Numbered from the stretch's first letter, positions 47,690-60,236 are shown. The stretch: DNA of 64,000 bases from Sycobia sp. Sy_11 (GCA_018907035.1 JACCIC010000121.1:251001-315000); one strand, 5' to 3'. Translations and numbers: made by a program. Notes: generated by a model from the letters alone, not told the origin.

Positions 47690-48457
47690 GTTTATAAAAT
47701 TCCCCCAGATTCTCGCGCGTATAAGAAGCGTTCCCGCCCAGATCGCTCACGTAGCTTCTCCGCGGATATATGTATTATAATATATAGTATACACCTTGTT
47801 ATACACGCCAAGAGTCGGGATGTGATGTCGGGATTCATGAAGTAATCATGAGCCTCGCTGAAAATTAAAAAAGTCAAAATCATTCTCTTCTCTCTCTCGA
47901 ACCCTGATAAAACCCGAGGTCTATTTTTCATCGCGGAGCCCCGCGCGCTCGCACGTGCGAGAATTGCTGCGTCAGTATATAGATATACAAGGGCGTGCAA
48001 TATATAAGAATTATTTTTCTCGCAGCAACACACGGGCGGCGTTCATCGCATCGTATTATAAGAAGCCCCAAAAGCGACGCTCGCGCCCCGCGGGGGACTT
48101 CAGCAGCAACGCGCTGGGAGAGGAGCCTCTATATATTATATACATATGTAAGACGTCGGCAGGTCGGCACGCCTCCGCACCGTACGCGCGCGCAAAAAGA
48201 GCTCTCTCTCCGTGCCGCGGGCTTCCTGAGATTTTCTTCGGCTCCTTTTATCTCCCGTCATCGCCGTGCTGATGCTGCCTCTCCGCCGACACCGCCGTCA
48301 CTGTGGCTCGGAGTCGGACTCTCCTCCCTGATACGTACCTACTCCCCTCAGTACTTGCCTTCCTCGCCCTATATCTCGTCGCTCGTCATGCTCCTTTCAC
48401 TTTCTCGCATCGCGTCTCTCCAAAACTGCTTTTTCTATCCTTTCATCCTCCGCCCGG

Positions 48458-48520
<63 letters not shown>

Positions 48521-48545
48521 CCTTCTTTGGGTTGCGCACACTGTA
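47690..48545. other. GC-rich island 1, unknown role
   Basis: CpG-rich DNA in an AT-rich setting, with a TATA-like ATATATAAG near 47999 and a TC tract (48460-48514). Long frames on both strands (for example 47955-48546) contain no recognisable domain and partly consist of the TC tract. It could be a promoter, enhancer or non-coding first exon of a neighbouring gene. Confidence 0.45.
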
Positions 48546-48765
48546 ACGCGTGCACACACGCTCTCCCTCTTTATCCGTCTGATATTTATAACACATGAAC
48601 GTATATTGAAAGTATATGTACATATGCATATAAATTATATATACTTTTTCGCACTTCTTATTTTTTCTTCTTTCAAATTTGCGTGGTTACTTAATACGCT
48701 TCAGCTGCTCTCATTTGGTACATATCAACTCACTAGGATGTGTACTATTCCTCTCATTTCACGTA

Positions 48766-48930
48766 ATCATATCATATCATCATATCATATCATATCATAT
48801 CATATAATATAATATCATATCATATCATATCATATCATATCATATCATATCATATCATATCATATCATATCATATCATATCATACTGATTTATAAAGACA
48901 AAGCGTGTTTTTCTTTGTACACGATAAACA
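48766..48930 (+). mobile_element. Helitron 5' end with expanded (ATCAT)n
   Basis: About 125 bp of ATCAT repeats lead into ACTGATTTATAAAGACAAAG, CGTGTTTTTCTTTGTACACG, the family 5' end. The rest of the element is missing. Confidence 0.8.
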
Positions 48931-48989
48931 ACTTTGCAGGAAATCGAACGCGAGATCTTTCGCTTCTGCGATAGACGCTATTTTTTTTC

Positions 48990-50769
48990 CAAAATATGTC
49001 TATTCAGAAAAAACATATTACAATTTTTATTGAATTTTTATTAAATATAGTAGGTGGAATGTTAAAATAAAGATACACGAAAGAATCTTTTAACATGAAC
49101 TTTATTTCAAACGAGGAAAGAAAAGACGTCTGTTCAAACGAAAGGACAACGCAAGACTAAACTGCAGTACTCGAAATTGAAAACTCTGCAAGCCCTTGTG
49201 AGAAACTTAAAACTTATAAAAACACATCAGGCATCTAAGCAATAAACTCATAAAGCATTTGCCGCGCAGGGCAGCAAAGACGCAGATCGTAATAAGACCC
49301 AGTGGACACATATGTTTACATCCTTTTACGATACTCTCCAATATTTAGTTTCAAGTATTTTTTGCTTTATTATTTATAGAAGGCTAATATAATCTAACAA
49401 TTTTTTAATAAATATTAATTAAGATTTTCTTTTCCTTCAATTCTTTGCAAAATGTTAGTACTGCCCATATTCATTGTAATTACTTGTATCTACATTTTAT
49501 TTTATATCTTATATCTTAATATTACTTTACAAGAATTAGTGATATTATCATAAGAAAAAATAAATAATAAAAAGAGTATGAAATATATATACAAATAAAT
49601 AGGATTGAAAAAGTATGAATGAAACTAAATAAGTGTATATGTGGGCATGCGATGGTGTGTGAGTGGGATAGTGCAATAATGTTATTAGTGATGTCGAAAT
49701 TATTGTAAGATAATGTTACTTATAAATAAATTTTTCATATAGTTATTTATATTGTAACCATTATATTAATGCTATATTTGAATTAAGTTTTCTTAGAGAT
49801 AGAAAAAGTTTGTAAATATTATTATTGTTTATTTTTGGTATATAATATATTACAGGGATTTCGTGTTCATTTATAATAAAATTATTCAGATCTAAATATT
49901 GAATAGATGTATACTGATATATCCATTACTTATAATGCCGCTCATATCGTCTAGATTAATATTGTGTGAATTATGTATTAATAGGTTTTTAGTATTAATG
50001 AAATATTTCATGTAATTTCTTATAATTTGTATCATAAGTATATTAATTATTATAATTCTTGCTGGTATATAGAGATCTATATTTCTTATCCTTTGCAGCG
50101 GACCCGCGACAATTTTCTTACGGTGTAAGAGAGAGGTAAAATTACTATGCATATCTTTGCTACCTCTCTCTTACAGTTAGTGTGATTGACTCTATTTTTC
50201 GTGAAATAATCATCCAATCACTACTTTTGTGCAACAGAGATAGAAAAGTTATAAAGTCATTTTCTCTGTTTTTCTCACGCAGTAGGGAAATGTCCTCCGT
50301 TTCTTGATTTAATATGCTGCCTCCAGACCTATAGATATTTTAAGCTCCCGCTCGGCTACCGATACGATGGATCATTCCTCTCAAATTGGTACTCTTCACC
50401 TTGCGTCCCACGCGATACTAGCACTATTGGTAATTTTCTATCTAAAACCAACACATATACAATTTCATTTCATTTCTGTCATTTTCTATCTATAACTAAA
50501 ATTACACAATGAGAAAAAATTTTCTTATCTTGAAAAAAATATTTTTAGTAAAAATATAATAATAGTAAATAAAAATATAATACAGTTTTCTAACTTTCTT
50601 TATTCCAACTTTAGAAATTATTAAAAAAGCAAAAAAGAAAATAACAATAATAATGAAATAATAGTAGAAATAAAAAAATATCTGTACGAGTATACTGTGT
50701 TAGTAAAGGGAAATCTAACTGCCCTCACTAACTAAATTTAAATTTACCTTTGATGTTCGATGTATTTAA
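48990..50769. other. AT-rich intergenic
   Basis: No gene recognised. A minus frame of 86 codons at 49892-50152 has no known content. Short inverted text around TACCTCTCTCTTAC (50122-50176) was noted. Confidence 0.55.
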
Positions 50770-51160
50770 CACATTCGGTTCATAACTGCTTCAAAGTATG
50801 TGTGTGTCTTCCACGAAGCTTTTGTTTAATATATGCCCACATATTTTCAATAGGGTTTTCATCGGGCGACTGCGACGACCAATCCAATGTAACAATGCCA
50901 GATTGAGTCTTCCACTCAGTACAGAGCTTGCTGCGGTGTTTAGGATCATTGTCCTCTTGCAAAATCTAGTCTCCATTTTTCTCTGATGAATCATCATTTG
51001 GCAGGTGGCAGTAAAGCCTTTTTATAGATTTTTATCATTGTCTCATATATTTAGCAGTGCCTGATTGCGACATTTTGGGACCTTTAGGGTAGATGCAAAG
51101 GAACACAGTCTCGTAACGTGACGTGTACTTAGCACTCATAGCGTTTAACGTGATTGTCTT
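50770..51160 (-). pseudogene. Tc1-like transposase fragments
   Basis: On the minus strand, 51130-51040 encodes RYETVFLCIYPKGPKMSQSG, resembling a Tc1 N-terminal start. After a large deletion, 50962-50780 encodes QEDNDPKHRSKLC, WSSQSPDENPIENMW and AYIKQKLRGR, the C-terminal catalytic region with the second Asp (EDNDPKH) and the final acidic residue region (NPIENMW). The middle is missing and a TAG lies just before QEDND. Inactive. Confidence 0.85.
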
Positions 51161-52079
51161 TGAAAAGATCTACGACATCTGAATATTTGTTGACAATGCA
51201 TCAAGGACAAAACTTCCCTCTATTAGCTCGCGAAGGAATTAAAGCGAAATCTTTCATTAATTATCGGCAATATCGACCACGATCTTACTTGACTGACTGT
51301 AAAAAGATATTAATTTTGTCTACAGGTTGAGTAAATTTAATTATTCAAACAATATCAAATAGATATAAATGACGTATAAAAGTAAGATTGTGTATCATAT
51401 TTCGTATTTCGTATTTCGTAAAATATATGAACTATTGCATTTAGTACAATTTTATTGTGATTTAAAAATCTTAATTAATTATTAATTAAGATCATTCATA
51501 AGGTCCAGATATAGTGTCATAAATTTTAAAGTACTTTAAGATTAGCAATAGTATACTAAAAAAATTGTAGAAATGTTACATAATTCTATGAACAATAATT
51601 AATATTCATTATTCTACTTGGCTGAAATGAAATTAAAAAATTTAGATTATAAATTGTATATTCATTCTTAAAGCGTAGAATTCCACATACTTTATCTATT
51701 TGATCAATAGCTGTATGAATAAGCTCAGCTATATTGATGCATTGTTAAGTTATCTATTCTCATTTTTAACTGATTTTTTTTTTTAATTTAACGTTGTTTA
51801 TTTACTACCTATGTTATTGCCTGTGATAATAATAAGACTGACTTTCTATGAAGCTATATTATAGTATTTACATTGTTGATAATTAAATTATTTTATAGAA
51901 AACTTTTATTTTATTAGCAATATATCTAAGTAGTTTTTTTATTTTTATTTATATTTCACACTTTGTAAATTACTATACTCTTTTTGTATCTCAGATTACA
52001 AATAAATACACATCTATTCATCTTTCTCTCTCCCTCTCTCTGACATACGAAGAAGGATAGTACATATTATAGAGAGGCA
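51161..52079. other. AT-rich intergenic, nothing seen
   Basis: Further decayed Tc1 sequence may extend to about 51290; otherwise no feature. Confidence 0.5.
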
Positions 52080-52376
52080 CCCGCCTCGTCACCCGCAGCG
52101 CGGAGTAGCTCGTGGGAGTGATGTCACAGTATATAAACTCGTATGATACTATGTACAGCCATAACACCTCGCTGGGAGACTGCGTCGATAACGCGTCGTT
52201 TTATATCATCACCCTCACTCCTCCCGCTGTCGCTGTTTCACCTTGCGTGTGCCTCGTCTTTTTTCGGAACCCCCCTACCCGCAATTTGTATAGAATCTGC
52301 CAGCAAAGCTCTCTCCTCGGAAAAGTAAGAATGTGTGTGTACGCATGTGGAACAATGGCACATCTGTTTGCCAGCG

Positions 52377-52441
<65 letters not shown>

Positions 52442-52560
52442 GCAAACGTAGCCGCGCGCACTTTCTCGCAATCGATTCGAATATAAAGAACGAGCACAAA
52501 ACCTTTTCTGGAAGCTCCCGTGGCAAAAGACGTAACAGATTTGCGATAGGATTGTTTGTA
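52080..52560 (+). promoter_or_regulatory. GC-rich island 2 with TATA and CRE-like motif
   Basis: TGATGTCAC (52119-52127) is followed at once by AGTATATAAACTC (TATA at about 52130), a compact promoter-like arrangement on the plus strand. A TA tract lies at 52378-52439. No long coding frame of recognisable content follows. Confidence 0.35.
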
Positions 52561-52659
52561 CGCTTATTGGTATAAATGTACATATATCTAAAGGACCTTT
52601 TTGTTTTTGATAGATGGGGGATTAAAGCTTGTCTTTGCAATGCCGGTTTAGTGATCTTA

Positions 52660-52662
<3 letters not shown>

Positions 52663-52706
<44 letters not shown>

Positions 52707-52712
52707 TGTGTG
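52663..52712 (+). repeat. (TG)n microsatellite
   Basis: About 50 bp of TG repeats. Confidence 0.95.
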
Positions 52713-53055
52713 TGTATCCATGAAATAGCGAAGAATACAACGGCGCTTGGTATTACATGTTAGCGGCTGAAAGCTCGTTTGAACAACTAATCCAACTGTT
52801 GTTGAAATTGGTTATGGGTTATATTGTTTTAGATGAAGAAATGTACGTGTAACTTTGAAAAGGAAACTCGTCGAAAGATCTTGTGTCGATTCGGTATAAT
52901 TTTATACAAGCTTATTCAGAAGAGCTGGTAATTTATATATAATTATATATTTTTTATTGATGTATAAATTAAATGAAGTAATGAATAATATCTCTACTAA
53001 ATAAGCAAAAAAAAGTCAGTAAATAGAGATTTTAAAAAACAAACCTTTTTGTCAG

Positions 53056-53755
53056 TCCCTGATAGAAATCCAACAAGTTTCAGTAGGTTGAAAAATAGTT
53101 ACTAGGTATTAAAAATAGAATCAACTACTATGGCTTAAAACTCAATTATCTATAAAATTAAAAAATAGATAGAAACTAGGTTTGAAACTGGAACCTTGTT
53201 TCTGGCTAGTAAATGAACATTTTAATTCGGATGTAAGTTTCATTACTACAATCGAAAAAATTAATATTTATACAAAATTATCATATTATGTTGTTTATAG
53301 AATAAAAGAATCATACGATATATAAATAGTTATATTGAAAGAATTATAAAAGAATAATAAAGTGTGTTTCGAGAATGAGCCTTTTGAATATCAGAAATGT
53401 AACCTGGTTTCACATTAACTCTTATGAAAGACCCGCCGGAAATGAGATTATTTCATTAATAACTCTCTCAAAAATGAAAGATCTTTTTTATAAATGAGCC
53501 GTGTATTGATTATTTCCTAAATATTTTAATGATATCTTGAAAGTTAAGTGTCAATGCTAATTTTGAGGAGATATTTAAATAATAGAACGATCATATCGTG
53601 CATTGTCGTAAGTACAATGCCTGACGTACAGGCGACCTGATAGACGACGTTTGACAATGCGACGCACGCGTAATTTAAAATAGCATGAGATATATGAAGT
53701 ATTATAACAAAAATTATTATTATAATTTATTATTATTATTATTATTATATCAAGG
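53056..53755 (-). repeat. Repeat E, copy 3, right half inverted
   Basis: The reverse complement of the right half of E (46165-46830), diverged by small changes and ending in an ATT tract at 53715-53745. The left half is missing, cut at the microsatellite. Confidence 0.85.
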
Positions 53756-53799
53756 TATATATATATAGCGCGTACGTAGGCCTCGCGGTTTATGTGTAT

Positions 53800-54014
53800 A
53801 TATCAAGCAAATTTATTTATCTGCGAGGATGACGTGACACACGCACGACTATAAAAAGTGCAGCGTCCATGAAAAATCTATTTCCCAAGTCGCAGGGGGT
53901 GGGGAAAGGGGGCGTGCTCACCGCGCCGCTGCGTAGTAAATTACGGTTCGGAGGGCAACTGCCGAAACTTTTGTGCAAAGTTCACTTACATATATAGGGG
54001 TCGCTGATGGAACG

Positions 54015-54064
<50 letters not shown>

Positions 54065-54148
54065 TTGCGGAATATTAATTCTCGTCGATGATGAGCGGCC
54101 AGCACCGCGAAGAAGCCCTAACCGACCTCAGTGCGACGGCTCGGTGGT

Positions 54149-54187
<39 letters not shown>

Positions 54188-54260
54188 TCGTCCCTTTACG
54201 AAACCATATGCGTAAATGGGGTAAATTCGTGGCGATGGCGGCTTGGATTTGAATTCATTC
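53800..54260 (+). promoter_or_regulatory. GC-rich island 3 with TATA, GA and TC tracts
   Basis: GATGACGTGAC (53828-53838) is followed by GACTATAAAAAGTGCAG (TATA at about 53851). A 44-bp GA tract (54019-54062) and a TC tract (54150-54186) could form a hairpin or bind GAGA-type factors. No recognised coding frame. Confidence 0.35.
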
Positions 54261-55061
54261 GATTTTTAATGGAATAAACGGAGGGTTGGAATATATGAGA
54301 GAATCTAATTTATGGACGCAGTCCATGACGTAGCGCATACCGTTTTCTGCAAACACCAGAATAGATTTTAGAACAGATTTTGACCTTGTGTAAACAGTCG
54401 CGGTCCGCTCGGATAGGCGCAGATTATGCGAGCAGAGGGGGTATTGTGAAAACAATATTATTCTGTGATCTGTGGATCTTTCAATTGCCTTTATTGCGCG
54501 ACGGCTTCGTAAAACGTACATAGGTATGGCCATATGTGAACGTTTTTCTCTGTATAATTCGCTCTAACAAAGACAAAATGGTTTAGTAGAAAATTGTAAA
54601 AAATTTTAACTTTCCATAATTTGAAATCGATGTAGAATAGATATTTATATTGTTCGATTAAGAGATGACAAAACGACGATTTATTCGGTTAAAAAATGCC
54701 TTAACACCATAATATCAATATCAGTTTTATAATACAATATTGGATTTACAACAAAAGAAATAATTTTAAAATTAAAATAACTTTTCCATATCACAAACAT
54801 AGTATGCTTCAGTTAAATAAAAAAATATTTTTATTGGTCTTACAGTCTTATACAATAATATATTAGACTAATATCATTACTTTTGAAACATACCTGATTG
54901 ACATCTGAATTTCTAATGAAATTATGTCAATATAATCTGCTGGTAAATCAAAATAAGTGCGCCATTGGATGTACTAGTATCAAATTCTTGAAAGACATCT
55001 TACGCGTGAAGAATACTCTTTGATAGAAAGTATCAACCAAAATCAACAGAGAATATTATCA
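54261..55061. other. Intergenic, AT-rich
   Basis: Holds an inverted copy of the TATTGGTCTTACAGTC motif at 54833-54848. A 92-codon minus frame (54255-54533) is unrecognised. Confidence 0.5.
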
Positions 55062-56275
55062 GGAGGCGAACTTAGTTTCCGACCCTTTTAACAGAAAAAG
55101 GGCATTTATGATGGAAAATGGATGGAATTTTCCGTTTTTACTATTAGGTCCCATCTTTCTGACAATATAGCGATACTATGGCGAAAGAACGATGGCGGTT
55201 TCGAGGCGACCCAATGATCCACGAATTCTCGTACTTCTTGAACATGTAGGAAGTGCGTATCAACGAGTTCGTGCTGCATCGATTTGAATAGATGTTAATC
55301 AGAAGGCACTATATCTGGCAAGGACGCTGGTTGCGACAACACTTTCCATTCGAGCTCCAACAGGGTGTTTTTGACAGCTTTTGCAAAATGTGGCCGAGCG
55401 TTATCATGCAAGAGAATGACTTTGCGCCTATTGCTCCCGATTGCTGATTTATGTTCGATCAATTTCTGTTGCAAATTATTCAGTTAGTGTTTGTATACCT
55501 CGGCAGTGACGGTTTCATTTGGTTTTAGCAGCTCGTAGTACAGCAGAGCCTGTTGGTCCCAACAAATATACAGCAATACCTTTTGGCCGTGGATGTTCCG
55601 TTTTGGTATCAATGTGGACGGTTGGCTTGCGTCCACCCACGACTTTTTGCGCTTAGGAGTGTCATAGTAAATCCACTTTTCATCATCAGTTACAATACGC
55701 CACAGAAAACTCTTCTTTTTTGCCTGGCAAGCAAAGACAATACGATGTATCGATTCATAATAGCACTTTCGGCCAAATCCCATCGCATGTAAACGTTTGC
55801 TAATTGATCTATCACTGACTTCTAACTTATTAACGAATTCTTTCTGCGTTTGAGCTGAGTTTTCGTCCAATAATGCTTGCAATTCACTATCTTCAAACAT
55901 TTTCGGTAGTCCAGAACGTTCCTTGTCATTAAAATCAATATCTCCACTTATAAACCGCTAAAACCACTCTCTACATATTGTAAGCGATGGAGCTTTTTCG
56001 TCATAATATTCTTGAAGTAATCGATAAGTTTCTGCGACTTTTTTTCAAATCAAAATAGTACAAAGGACATGTTGAAAAAACGATTTATTTTACTAATTGA
56101 TTCCTTTTTGACTAAGCAAAAAATTACAATGTTTACACAAATGATGGCGCCTGTTATCTGAATTCTAGTGCTAAATACCAAAACTAAAAAATAAGTACTA
56201 GATCGGAAACATCTAACTTTTTGTACTACTTATATCGCCTTCCAAATGTGAAGGTCGGAAACTAAGTTCACCTCC
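55062..56275 (-). mobile_element. Mariner element, full length
   Basis: Terminal inverted repeats GGAGG(C/T)GAACTTAGTTTC at 55062 and 56275 enclose 1.2 kb, a normal mariner length. The transposase lies on the minus strand. Confidence 0.9.
55148..56045 (-). pseudogene. Mariner transposase with three stops
   Basis: On the minus strand: an N-terminal TYRLLQEYYDEKAPSLTI segment, a TAG, then ELQALLDENSAQTQKEFVNK and a helix-turn-helix. VTDDEKWIYYD carries the first catalytic Asp and WVDASQPST follows. After a TAA, LHDNARPHFAKAV carries the second Asp. SLPDIVPSD, a TAA and HLFKSMQHEL mark the third. The DD34D layout is complete, but three nonsense codons (near 55962, 55482 and 55288) break the frame. 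Confidence 0.9.
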
Positions 56276-57579
56276 AAATAAAATAACCATTGAAATGCTG
56301 ACGCCGCAAAATTTGAAATAATTGATCTCATTCTTACAGTTGCTTTCCTAATGCAATAAAACTAACAAGTTTGAGAAAAAATGTTACAATTTGAAATATA
56401 GATATTGAACTGTAGGTTATGTTCAAAATTATAAAGAAGATATTAACAGTCACTGAACCTTCAACAGACAAATACCAGACACCTAGAATTTGTCCTCAGA
56501 TGCATATACTTATGCTCTAGAGGTAATCTCCATATAGAGAAATGAGAAACAAGGATGTCCTCTATAATATGCCAGTTATCTGCTATCATTTACCTAGAAA
56601 AACTAGTTCAACTTGAAGAGATAAACCTTGCCTGTCCTTTGAGCGATTGATGAGCCAAAAACATGGTGGTTAAGGGCCAGCAATTTTGGAAGCCGTTTTT
56701 TATTAAAACACCGTCGAGCCACCATCCTTGATGATCTCTACTATACCAATAAGTTTTCGATCTCAATACACAGTATACTCCCGGTAAGTAAAACATAAAA
56801 GGCGTTATAATATGAAGATTTCCGCAAGAGAATAAGAAGATGTCCATAAGTTGCCTACTGATGCCTCCTCATATACACCAAAGCATTGCGACGAGTGAAG
56901 GAAATAGATAAAGTTGCACAAGAATAAAACAATGAATATGGATTTATGCCTATTTACGAGGTTTCGTCACTTAGGTTTAATTTGTGAACCTGGAGATTAG
57001 ATTTTAGTAATATATCTCATACTCGCAAAGATATGTGAAACATTATTGAATTGGTTCGAATCCCGAAATGAGATAATTTCTACTGTATCCAATAGCGAAT
57101 AGGATCGGTAAGTTACAAAGTATTGAAACAGGTGAACAGAATTCGAACTGTCCGACCCAGGAATACATGAAAAGAATTTGGCTCTAATTTACAATAGTCT
57201 GATATAATTCGGAATAAGTTCTTTCAAATTATTGGAATAAAATATTTTTTTCCATTTAATAAAAAATCAGTTATAAAAATCATTTTTAGGAAATTTTAAA
57301 AACTATTACAGCTTTTATATAGATTATGATCCTATGAAAAAGACTGGTCTCTTATTTTTTTATACTTATTGTTAGTATTCAGGTTAATTAATAGTACTTG
57401 ACAGTCTACAAAATTGAAATCGATATTTAGAGATTTTGTTGCATTATTTTCACAGTTTCATATTCAAAAATCTATAACATTTTAAATCCTTAAGAATAGA
57501 TCTGAATTTGTTCTTTAAGGCTCTGCGATTTGTTCCATTCTCCAAATTGCAAAATATTTCACGTTGGTCGATAATCAGA
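56276..57579. other. Intergenic, no recognised gene
   Basis: A 79-codon minus frame (56608-56847) has a non-random look (Trp-rich, HQGWWLDG) but matches nothing I know. A perfect pol III B box (GGTTCGAATCCC, 57052-57063) stands without a clear A box. Confidence 0.45.
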
Positions 57580-57811
57580 ACAACTCTATATATATATATA
57601 CAGTCTTACCCGAATATTCGCTTGTGCAATATTTATAGTCCGACCACAGCGCTCACGGGGAGTGAACATTTCACTCGGAACTAGTAGTCGCGATAGTAAA
57701 CCATTCTGCCCTCCGCGCTTATATATCTGCCTGATTTCCTTTGCCCCGTTGGTCCTAGTCTCCCCAACCCTGTAGAAAAGTTACCCCGATACATACGCGT
57801 GCGCGAATAAT

Positions 57812-57869
<58 letters not shown>

Positions 57870-58280
57870 AATCCGCCTTGGGGCGGACGTAGCCGGGACA
57901 ATGACAGGTTCCACTCGTTGTCGAGAGCCCCTGCAGTGTTTATTGCTGCACGGTGGAGGAAGGGAGAGAGAGAGAGAGAGAGAGAGAGACAGATAGACAG
58001 ATAGAAGGCACTCGGGGTGAGTCAGTAGGTCTCATCATTCTCGCCCCAGGAAAAGAACTGCAGCGTGTGCCAGTATAGACATTTCTCTTAGCTAAATTGA
58101 TTAAGGGGGAATCGGGCGAATCCGATGGGTGATCTCGTGAAAATTTTACTGCCTATTCCTTTATTCCTCCGCGCGCGACGCGGCTATTATACCCGTGATC
58201 TAGTTGTAGCTTCACTTTTTTTCTTTTTTTTTTCTTCAGTAGCTCGGACGTCGCGCATAGCTTCGACGATAAAGGATGGC
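57580..58280. other. GC-rich island 4
   Basis: CpG-rich with a TA tract (57817-57866) and a GA tract (57965-57989). No recognisable coding content. Confidence 0.4.
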
Positions 58281-58917
58281 TAGCCAAACACATAATGTCG
58301 TTTGTCAATCTTGTTTGCGTATATGATCTTTGCTGTTGCGCAACGGGGATTTTTTTCGAAGCTAATTGCGAGACATAGGAGTTTACCGGCTAAGAGAGAA
58401 ATATGTTTCCTTGTGTGGTCAGTGATTTGAAACAAACGTACAAAAAGGACTTGTATATGAAATCTTAAATGCTTAATAATTATACCAGAAAGCGAGCCAA
58501 TTTTTCGTCCTTTGAAATATTGTTACTTAAATTATTTAATGTGCTTTATACAATATGAATTGTATGTAGTTGAACCAGTGAAAATCAATTATTAAATTAT
58601 CATGTTTAAAAAAAGAGTTTCAATGCAATAATTGTTTAAGGACCTAGACATCAAAGCTTTTTATATAACTTATATCTAATATTTTTTATTTATAGACAGA
58701 CTAATGCATAATTAAAAGACGCTAAGAGACAGTTTTACAATACATCATCATATTTAACAACAACTTCAATAATGGGCAGAGACATGTTCAGCGCAGAAAT
58801 CCAAATAGAACAATAATCTTAATAAGATGTTTATAATTTAATAAATATAATTCAATATAATGCTAATGCAATATGATAAGCAAACAATTTTAATATAGGT
58901 TAATTTTATAAATTATT
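58281..58917. other. AT-rich intergenic, nothing seen
   Basis: No frame or recognised repeat. Confidence 0.5.
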
Positions 58918-59021
58918 AACTTCATCCGTCTCGGCATCGTCCGAGATAATAATTTCACCGATTTTTAAACAGTTCAATCATATATAAGTAAAAAGTAATC
59001 TATATATAAAAATTTATATTA

Positions 59022-59392
59022 ATTAATAAATATTTTTTTATTGGTCTTACAGTCCAATCAATTCAATCCAAAAATAAAATAAAAATAAAAAATAAAAATA
59101 AAAATAAAAAATAAAAATAAAAATCAAAATAAATAAAAAAATAAAATAAAAATTAAAAATAAAAATTAAATTAAAAATTAAATTAAAATTATAATGACAG
59201 TCAGACTGTCCTTGTTTACATTCACCCCTGTAGAATAATCTGAAAATAAAATATTAGCTGAAAAAATTCTTTGTTAGTAAAGTGCAGTCTGGCTATCCCT
59301 AACACCCTTACCTAATTGAAGACTTGTCCAACGTTTCGAGCTCGCTACGGCTCCTCATCAGGGACTGAGGAGGATTACAATTCAATTGTTTT
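59022..59392 (-). mobile_element. 371-bp retrozyme-like or PLE-derived insertion
   Basis: A 13-bp direct repeat, AAAATTTATATTA, flanks it (59009-59021 and 59393-59405) inside Helitron sequence that is otherwise continuous. Minus-strand order: about 27 nt, a hammerhead-like core (59365-59326), GACAGTCTGACTGTCATTAT, a low-complexity AAAAT/ATTTT-type stretch (59060-59190), and TTGGACTGTAAGACCAATAA at the 3' end. No coding frame. Small size, a hammerhead and a PLE-length target duplication match non-autonomous elements thought to be copied by PLE machinery. Confidence 0.7.
59326..59365 (-). ncRNA. Hammerhead ribozyme-like core
   Basis: The minus strand reads GTCC, CTGATGA, GGAGCCGTAGCGAGCTC, GAAA, CGTT, GGAC. 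CTGATGA and GAAA are the two invariant hammerhead boxes. GTCC/GGAC forms stem I and GAGC/GCTC stem II. The ACGT after GAA is self-complementary, so stem III would be minimal and work best as a dimer, as described for PLE and retrozyme hammerheads. The predicted cleavage triplet is GUU. One extra G precedes stem II, which may weaken activity. Confidence 0.6.
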
Positions 59393-60137
59393 AAAATTTA
59401 TATTACTGTAATTTGTATTACAATTATCTTACTGTTATTTATATCGTCGCTTTTGTAAAAAAAAGCTACTTCAAATCAGCGTCCACTTCAAAAAGCTGAT
59501 ATTTCGTCAACCATTTTATATGTGCATATTATATACAACTCCTACGGGGAAAATTGTATTTGCGAGTTCGGACAGTAGAAAAAGATTTGAAAGTGTCTCG
59601 AGACGACGTTTACAGGAAAATATCATGTTCGGAAGATAGAATATGTCTCGGGACGACTGCTATAGAGAATTTAGTGTTGGGGAGGTAGAATAAGATGTTC
59701 AGATAACCAGGGACGACTTCTACTGGGAGTTGGGATGTTCGAATGATAAAATGCGAATCTCTACATAGAAGTCATCCCTAAATACGTTAATGTTGTTTCC
59801 TACCAATTAAATACAATACTCGCAGTGTAGAAATCGCCTTAAGACATCGTATTTTACTGTCTAATCATGAAAGTATTCATAGAAGATGTCTCGAGGAAGC
59901 CAGACATCATTTTGTACGGACTAAACGCAATACTCCCCGTAGAAATTGGAAACACCTGGACATCGCATTCTATCATCCGAATACAAAACTCCCAGTATAC
60001 ATATTTCGTATATTTCCATTTTTTAAATTAAATACTGTATTATTTTATTGTAGTACCAATTGAAATTAAAATAAAATTATGGTCTACGAATAGCATATAT
60101 TTCTTTTTTATGCAGACTTAGCCATGTATTTTATTTT

Positions 60138-60236
<99 letters not shown>

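Noticed and set aside
47955..48812. Overlapping plus-strand frames of 105-183 codons
   Set aside because: GC-rich island and a TC tract; low-complexity Ser-Leu runs and no recognisable domain.
48938..48985. tRNA-like minus-strand sequence (GCGTTCGATTTCC)
   Set aside because: Only a 3' half-like piece; the A box is missing. At most a SINE remnant.
56608..56847. 79-codon minus frame with HQGWWLDG
   Set aside because: Looks protein-like but I cannot assign it; a GTAAGT on the other strand near 56785 gave no recognisable exon either.
57052..57063. tRNA gene suggested by a perfect B box
   Set aside because: No A box at proper spacing and no cloverleaf could be drawn.
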